Source: Theristus sp. LFF4_11 (lineage: Eukaryota > Nematoda > Chromadorea > Monhysterida > Xyalidae). Taken from it: a stretch of DNA of 64,000 nt. The position numbers were made by a program, and so were the translations under genes. Below, one piece after another: positions 10,079-19,000 of the stretch. The DNA is taken from contig JASANC010005541.1 of assembly GCA_030248135.1 (NCBI GenBank), positions 1-64,000 of the forward strand, written 5' to 3'. Numbering within the stretch: position 1 is the first letter of the stretch; each line of letters starts with the position of its first letter. The notes under the pieces are model-generated. The model saw only the letters and a list, made by a program, of their open reading frames with translations, had not been told where the DNA came from and searched no databases.

Positions 10079-13000
10079 ATGGGTTGGTTTAAACCATTTT
10101 CCATGTTATTTTTCACAATAATGAATGATCCAAGCAAATTAAAACCAAAACTTAAAGGTAAGGCAAAGCAACGAGTATACAAGTTTGTTCAGAAACACCA
10201 CATTCACACTTATACCGGGTTTCTGCGCAACAGCAACTGGTTGCACAGCTGAAAAAAATCTCGGTCAGAGATGGGCTGTTATTGAACATTCGATGCGTGC
10301 ATTCTTCGAGGCGTTGAATCCCGGCCATCTGTTCAACGCCAATAACAGTGTCAGCATTTATTGCAAGTTGGTCTGATTTTATGTGTATTATGGACGCTCG
10401 GATGGTACATGTTACCCCATCGGAGCCAGATTTATGTACCTCTTTAGTTAAGGTAAATAATTGTACTGAGACAGAAATTATAGCAAGTGCCATTTCAGCT
10501 TCTACAAAGATCTAACAGCATGCACGAACCTTTGCATCGGCTATGCAGCGGCGTCTGATTTCTATCGTATCGCAACCAGCATGGCTGCATTCATGTGCGC
10601 TGATCCCAGTCGGTTCATATCATGGTTATTTTTGCTTTTTACAATTTTCTCGCAGTTACTATCTCCGTGATTGCCAACAGGTGTCTGCAAATAACTTTGG
10701 CAGAGACAGTATATTGCAGCTGGTAAAAGTTTTATGAAGAAAATCGTTTCTGTTGTCTCTCCTTTTTGGCAATCGGCAAGATGTCAGTCAAGTGGGTTCA
10801 TCCCCTCCTCCTCCTCCGCTCCTCACCAGTGGTACCGCTAATACACAACAGCAGAGTCAACAACATGGGCAACTTGTTTAGTATTTGTTGCTGTTATTGG
10901 GATTTTTAGGCGATGCTTTTAACCAGGGCTAATCCAGAGAAGCATACTGAACGCCATTGAGTTGGGCGCCCATCGAGTTTTCTCTGTCATTAAGTGCCTA
11001 TACACCCCTTCGCGCGGCTCGATCCCCAAGCGCACAGACTGCAGTCTAACGCATTACCACCAGGCCACGAGTATAACTTTTTGTTGAGCAGCGGCCAACC
11101 AGAAGTTGCCGACAAAATGTTGACTTCATGTGTTTGGTTGAGTAACCGATGTTGTTGAGTGAATGTGTGTGCCTGGTGTACATTACGCTTGCAGAATTTG
11201 CCGAGTACAACGTGTGCTACGAACGAGCGTTAACGAGCGGCAGAGTGCTCGCGTGCACGCATGAATGTGGGGCGATCGATTTGCACAAACGATTGTTTCT
11301 GATCAAATGGACGGAAGCAACTGTGTTGCACGATGATGGACTCGTTGGAATCACCTGCAAGTACACTCAGTGGTTTCACAAAATTTATATGCAGGCATTT
11401 ATTGCAGAGGTCATGTTCTTCCCACAAGCAGGATAACTTGTCTTTCAAACAACCAAACCAACGCAGTCCACGCACTGATTACATTGCTCGCAATAACGCG
11501 CTCCATAGTTTCCATTCTTGAAGTTGCCCCCCAAGATTTTTTTAGATGGCCACGGCAACCAAACACGATGTGTCCTGTCCAAACTTCAGCACACCGTTTG
11601 GAAGAAAACTCCCAGTGAAAATGATTGTTGAATAAGATCAAGACAGGTACTTTATTGCAGAAAACTGACCTGCTACCGTGACTGCCTGCGAAAAGCTTAT
11701 CGCAAAGAATGTAACAAGCACGCAGCTGATGCGTTCTACAGACTGTTTGACAACACTGCTAACATGGTCGGTAACGTCGTCGAAAAACTGCAGGTTTGGC
11801 TGCCGCTATACCTCAGCCTCATTCTCACATACAATCATGAGCGTAATCATTATCATCAATCTAAAAAATGCGTGAGACACATATAAAAGAAGGAATATGG
11901 CCTTGTGTAAGCAGTGAAAGACTTGGCTCGACAACGCTTTTCAAGTCTCTGATGTGGTACACACGGATACAAGTACGTAAGAGTCATATTTTTGCGCCGT
12001 TTATTTATGATTTCGGTTGCACATGGCAACCCTCGTGCTTTGTATTGTAGACAAATGACCTTTCACATTTGCGGATTTCGGGCATTTAGCGACCACTAAA
12101 ACTACTAAAATAACAATCAGACTTTAGCTCGCTGACACTGGTTTGTTCAGGACAAATTGTATCGCAGAAGCATTGCGGAACGCAAGAGTAGTGTGGGTGG
12201 GTCGACTGGGCAGCAATGCTTAAGCATAGGCAGTGTTTAAGTATAGGCAGGAGGGGGTAGTGGTGAGTCATGGGGGTGCCCCTTGGCCCGTGACGTCATG
12301 ATGAGGGTTTTATGCTGCTGCGGTTTTTATGTCTAGCTGTGTCTTCATGTCTTGTGAACTGTGGTTTTATTCTCAATGCATTGTCTAGCTGTGTCTTAAT
12401 GTCCCGTGAACTTATGTTTTTCCCGCCAAGATTGTTACATTGTGTCTTCATGACCCGTGAACTGTGGTTTTTCCCGACAATGCCTTGTTGACAGTGCTTG
12501 CAACCAAACGTTCACAAATTTCCCAATGTGTGTGTGTTCCACCACATCCTTTTTGTTGAAGTTAGGTGTATTGTCTCTAGTACAGCTGCACGCTGATTGG
12601 TTGAACTAGCCACAGTATTTTACATATTTCGCAATTTTTTGAACGTGTATCTCCATGTGTTCCACCACATGCTGTTTGTTCACGCTAAGTTAGGTGTAAT
12701 GTCCCTAGTACAGCCGCACGCTGATTGGTTGAACTAACCAGAGTAACTCTGGTTTTGGTTCACCACAAGTTTTTGTCATGGGACAGCTCATCGCTGATTG
12801 GTTGGCACCAACATGCATGCATGACGTCATGCAAACATGTGTGTAACCACAGCAACCCGATTTGTCTGGTGATCACAGGACACATACTTGGAATGTGTGC
12901 GCCCACAACATGTCATCTATTTTTTCAAGTGCTCGGTTTTGCAACCAGGACGAATTCAGACTGTTGTTGGAGTGAATTTTGTGAAAACTATATGGAAAAA

Positions 13001-16000
13001 ATCGTTACCTCTTTTGATTCCTTAATTGCCTCTTTTGATTCCTTAATTGACTCTTTTGATTCCTTAAACTGACTCTTTTTCTTTTGATTCTTAAACTGAC
13101 TCTTTTGATTCTTTAAACTGACTCTTTTGATTCTTTAAACTGACTCTTTTGATTCTTTAAACTGACTCTTTTGATTCTTTAAACTGACTCTTTTGATTCT
13201 TTAAATTGACTCTTTTGATTCTATAAACTGACTCTTTTGATTCCTCAAACTGACTCTTTTGATTCTTTAAACTGACTCTTTTGATTCCTTAAGTGACTCT
13301 TTTGATTCCTTAAATGACCTAAACCCACTCCAACAATTTTTTTTATTATTAAAAGTTAATAGAACAACAACCACGGCAAAAACAATGACAAACATTCAAA
13401 AACTCACACATTTTTACCGATAGTAGCAACGAAACGACAAGTCAAATAACATGTTCAAATCATTTCAGTGATATGGTTCTACTGCCCCCTCAAACTCATC
13501 ATTGCTTTCTTCTTCTTCTTCAACATTAAATAATTCGAGATTTGGTTTTATAACACGATTTCTAATCAAAAACCTTCGGTCCAGCCAAGCGCACTCTCCA
13601 GCTTCTTCGCTACTATAATCGTCTTCTTCATACGTACTTTTTCTTCTGCTGATGTTCTCGTATATATCATCCTCGTTTTCAAGAGCATTTACCAATTTAA
13701 ATTTTGATTCAACGACTTCTCTCAATTTATCCACAAATTCACTTAGAAACGATTCCTTCAAAACATGTTTTGAATCAGGGATATCGTCACAACGCTCAAT
13801 AGTTTCTCTCAGTAGTAATCGCCAACGTTCAATTTCTTTTCCACCCGAATCTTTTTCTTCTTCTGTGTCAGATTCGAGATCTTCTGTTTTGCTGGCTTCG
13901 CTACCCGCTTCACTTTCACTGGTTGGTTCATTGCGCTGATATTCTTCTGTTTCATCGAGTTGAGGTTCATCCTCCATATTCTCTATAGTTCCTTCAGATT
14001 TGTGAAAGAGACGTTCGTGCCGCACTCTATTGGAAGAGGACGAAAAATTGCGACCACACACTGAGCACACTTTGGTCATGACTGATTTAAGGCGCGTTTA
14101 GCAATTAGATTTTCTTGCGTACGCACGGAGACAGAACTTAAAAAATGGCTACGCGAATTAGAATTTCGTACGCATGACTGTCGTTCGCACGTAACGACTG
14201 TTTTGCGCGCATGATTTAGAACGTTGTCCGTGCGCACGCAAAAAAACTTGTGCCCACGCGAATTAGAATTTCGTGCGTGTGACTTACGTCTGTCCGACAC
14301 GACTGTTTTGCGCACGGGATTTAGAACGACTGTTTGTCCGTGCGTAAAAAGACAAATGCGCACGCGAATTAGAATTTCTTGCGCACGACTGTCCGACGAC
14401 TTTTTGCTGCTGGCAGCAAAAAGTCGTTCGACAGATGTGCGGACAAGTTCATATTTTCCAGTGTCTGTTAATTTTAAGTTGAAAATTAACGTATTTTAGA
14501 TGTTGGGGCAACGGAAAAAATGCTCAGTTTTATTTGGTGCGGGTCTACTTGCCTGTTTTGAAAAGAAAGAAAACTGAAATCTACTGGGAACTGTTGTATT
14601 TCGTTGTTTGTTTGTTTGTTTGTTTGTTTGTTTGTTTGTTTGTTTGTTTGTTTGTTTGTTTGTTTGTTTGTTTGTTTGCTTGCTGGTTTCGGAGAAGGGG
14701 GCTGCTGGCTCCAAAAAAGCAAAACAGCTTCGATCAGCTTCTCTGTCACCTGCGCTTCGTCGAGCGAACTGATCAGCGTCGGCGGAGATTTTGGGTCAGC
14801 ATTTTCCATTTTTGAAAGATCCAAGTCAAAATTTGTTCAAATTCAGTTTGTATATACCAAAACTGAAAGAATTTAGATTTTTACATGCGCTTCTTGAGAA
14901 CACATGTGATAAAAATGCGACGACAAACTGAATGCAAAATGGGGAAGGGGGCATAGTTGTTCCAGAGCCGAGGGGTTGGGGGGGGGGGGGCGATATAGAT
15001 AGCTGGAGCAAATTTTCCAGATAGATAGATAGCTGGAAAATTTTGGGGGGGGGGCGCGGGGGGGCCATGTGACTTTGGGGGGGGGGGCGGTCAAAATTTT
15101 GAAATTTGATAGATAGATAGCTAAAACGCTAAAAAGCTATAAAAACAGAAAAATAATGCTAAAAATACACTAAAAATCAAGTATAAGTGCGTATTTTACC
15201 TCAAGTTAGCGAAATTTTCAAGAATTACGAGAAAAAATGGTCAATTTTGGTCAAAAATTGACTCATTTTATGTCTTCGAAGACAAAAATTTTTAGATAGG
15301 TAGCTGGCTGAGAAATTTTTTAGATAGATAATAGCTGAGCCGAAAAAACCTGTCTAGATTCGAAATTTTTTGGGGGGGGGCCGCCCCCCCAGGCCCCCCT
15401 AGAACAACTATGGAAAGGGGTAGGGGAAGGGGAGGGAATGCAAGGGAGATGACCACTAAAAAATAAAATTTGTAAATTCCCGTTTTCAAATTTGCTAGGG
15501 CAGACATTTGCATTTTTGTCCGCAACAGAACGGACTATTTTTGGTTACGGCATTTAGAACGACAGTCGTATGACGGATGCTACACGTTTTCTAATTCCCG
15601 TACGCAAGCTTGTCCGTCCGAACGTTCGGACATACCACACAACTTTTTGCCCACGCGAATTAGTTCTCCGTATGTATGCACGACACTTCAGTCGTTCTAA
15701 ATGCGGTGCGCAGTTTTCAGTTTTGTCGTGTGGCGTAAACGAAACGACTGTTTTGCGCCCCGCATTTAGAACGACGTGCGTTCCGTGCGTACGTACGAAA
15801 ATCTAATTGCTAAACGCGCCTTTAGAATCAGGATTAGAGCCCTTTATATAGTGCAGCAGTATGATAAAAATTAGCACAAGTTATGCACCTGAAGAGTCAA
15901 AAGAGTCACTTAAGGAATCAAAAGAGTCAGTTTAAAGAATCAAAAGAGTCAGTTTGAGGAATCAAAAGAGTCAGTTTATAGAATCAAAAGAGTCAATTTA

Positions 16001-19000
16001 AAGAATCAAAAGAGTCAGTTTAAAGAATCAAAAGAGTCAGTTTAAAGAATCAAAAGAGTCAGTTTAAAGAATCAAAAGAGTCAGTTTAAAGAATCAAAAG
16101 AGTCAGTTTAAGAATCAAAAGAGTCAGTTTAAGGAATCAAAAGAGTCAATTAAGGAATCAAAAGAGGCAATTAAGGAATCAAAAGAGTCAGCTTAAAGAA
16201 TAAAAAGAGTGCATTAAGGAATCAAAAGAGGTAACGATTTTTTCCATATAGTTTTCACAAAATTCACTCCAACAACAGTCTGAATTCGTCCTGGTTGCAA
16301 AACCGAGCACTTGAAAAAATAGATGACATGTTGTGGGCGCACACATTCCAAGTATGTGTCCTGTGATCACCAGACAAATCGGGTTGCTGTGGTTACACAC
16401 ATGTTTGCATGACGTCATGCATGCATGTTGGTGCCAACCAATCAGCGATGAGCTGTCCCATGACAAAAACTTGTGGTGAACCAAAACCAGAGTTACTCTG
16501 GTTAGTTCAACCAATCAGCGTGCGGCTGTACTAGGGACATTACACCTAACTTAGCGTGAACAAACAGCATGTGGTGGAACACATGGAGATACACGTTCAA
16601 AAAATTGCGAAATATGTAAAATACTGTGGCTAGTTCAACCAATCAGCGTGCAGCTGTACTAGAGACAATACACCTAACTTCAACAAAAAGGATGTGGTGG
16701 AACACACACACATTGGGAAATTTGTGAACGTTTGGTTGCAAGCACTGTCAACAAGGCATTGTCGGGAAAAACCACAGTTCACGGGTCATGAAGACACAAT
16801 GTAACAATCTTGGCGGGAAAAACATAAGTTCACGGGACATTAAGACACAGCTAGACAATGCATTGAGAATAAAACCACAGTTCACAAGACATGAAGACAC
16901 AGCTAGACATAAAAACCGCAGCAGCATAAAACCCTCATCATGACGTCACGGGCCAAGGGGCACCCCCATGACTCACCACTACCCCCTCCTGCCTATACTT
17001 AAACACTGCCTATGCTTAAGCATTGCTGCCCAGTCGACCCACCCACACTACTCGCAAGGTCTCCTGTGGCAAAGGCAATGACTCACGGGACAGACGGTTT
17101 ATCCTGCCACACTAGTTGAAGGTGACACCGGTAAAAAAGGTGAAAATCAACGGAAGACAACTCCTTTTTGTCACTGGTGCTGGTGTGTACACAGCGGTGC
17201 GTACGTTAACAACAACGAAAAAGCTACATGCAACAATGTTTTGCAATCTCTAATTTTTCTGTTTTTGCACAGAATTTACAGAATTTCGCACATGGCGTGA
17301 TTTTAGATTAAATCGAAGAGAACAATTAAAAAATAACTTCAAAGTTTTACGCTTTTCAGCAAAACGAAAACGAAAACGAAAACTTTCGGATTCGCTGCCC
17401 TCCGGGGATATAGCGACCGCAGGCCACCGAAACCGAAATCGGGCTAAGATCACTGGTGCCCCCAGGACAGAGCGGGGCTTAGAGGCTGCCCCCCTCACAT
17501 GCCGAGGGTATTGGTTCCACGGGATGGTGAGCCGTCCATTCCCCAATCCCACCGGAGTTTGGTACCTTCGGGTTTCCGGAATCGGTGGGGGGCGTGCTTC
17601 AAAAAAACAAACAAACGCGGCGCAAAAATATGACCCTTATGTACTTGTATCCGTGTGTACCACATCAGAGACTTGAAAAGCGTTGTCGAGCCAAGTCTTT
17701 CACTGCTTACACAAGGCCATATTCCTCCTTTTATATGCGTCTCACGCATTTTTTAGATAATATTCTGACTTTTACATAAGCCCCGAAGGTCGGACCAAAA
17801 TCACAATTCGTTGGTCACACATTCTTCTAAACCCCGGACAACTCAGGTTTTTCATTTTTCGTTTTTTAGGCCGATTTCTCCTATGCCATTTCTACGGCCG
17901 ATTCCCCAAAATCGTCACGATTCAGTACCTAGAATCGCTCACAAAAGAAAAACTGACCCAAAAGCCGTGATCGGCGTAATGAATTACCATGGAAAACACC
18001 GTTTTCTTGTTTTTCATTTCTGGACCGGTTTCGCTAAATTCCACGGCCGATTCACCATAAATCGTCACGATTCAGTATCTAGAGTTGCTCATACAAGAAA
18101 ACTAACCCAAAATCCGTGATCAGCACATTGAATTACCCTGGAAAAACCGTTTTCTCGTTTTTCATTTCTGGACCGATTTCGCCAATTTCCACGGCCGATT
18201 CGCCCGAAATCGTCACAATTCAGTATCTAAAGTTGCTCACGTAAGAAAACTAACCCAAAATTTGTGATCAGCGGATTGAATTACCCTGGAAAACACCCTT
18301 TTCTTGTTTTTCGTTCCTGGACCAATTTCGCCAACTTCCACGGCCGATTCGCCCGAAATCGTCACGATTCAGCATCTAGAGTTGCTCACGTAAGAAAACT
18401 AACCCAAAATTCGTGATCAGCGCATTGAATTACCCTGGAAAACACCCTTTTCTTGTTTTTCGTTTCTGGACCGATTTCGCCAACTTCCACGGCCGATTCG
18501 CCCGAAATCGTCACGATTCAGCATCTAGAGTTGCTCACGTAAGAAAACTAACCCAAAATCCGTGATCAGCGCATTGAATTACCCTGGAAAACACCCTTTT
18601 CTTGTTTTTCGTTTCTGGACCGATTTCGCCAACTTCCACGGCCGATTCGCCCGAAATCGTCACGATTCAGCATCTAGAGTTGCTCACGTAAGAAAACTAA
18701 CCCAAAATCCGTGATCAGCGCATTGAATTACCCTGGAAAACACCCTTTTCTTGTTTTTCGTTTCTGGACCGATTTCGCCAACTTCCACGCCCGATTCGCC
18801 CGAAATCGTCACGATTCAGCGTCTAGAGTTGCTCACGTAAGAAAACTAACCCAAATTTTGTTATAAGCGCATTGAAATACCCTGGAAAACACGCTTTTCT
18901 TGTTTTTCGTTTCTGGACCGATTTCGCCAACTTCCACGCCCGATTCGCCCGAAATCGTCACGATTCAGCGTCTAGAGTTGCTCACGTAAGAAAACTAACC

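Larger units (their letters stand above)
12187..17052. mobile_element. Short Polinton/Maverick-like element with ~1.1-kb TIRs
   Basis: A 4,866-bp insertion in family A. It begins AGTAGTGTGGGTGGGTCG and ends with the exact inverse complement. It is flanked by a 6-bp duplication CGCAAG (12181-12186 and 17053-17058). The paralogous locus at 38,590-38,605 reads GAACGCAAGGTCTCC, the unoccupied site. Arms 12,187-13,320 and 15,890-17,052 are near-identical; about 100 codons of an incidental frame translate identically from both arms. A 6-bp duplication, very long TIRs and 5'-AG termini are Polinton/Maverick hallmarks. None of the family genes (DNA polymerase B, integrase, ATPase, protease, capsid) is present. 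The only ORF is a C2H2 protein, so this would be a non-autonomous derivative. Confidence 0.75.

Noticed and set aside
12725..13072. 115-codon open frame and its mirror at 16,188-16,514
   Set aside because: Lies within the terminal inverted repeats and runs into the 20-bp tandem array; no domain or codon bias.
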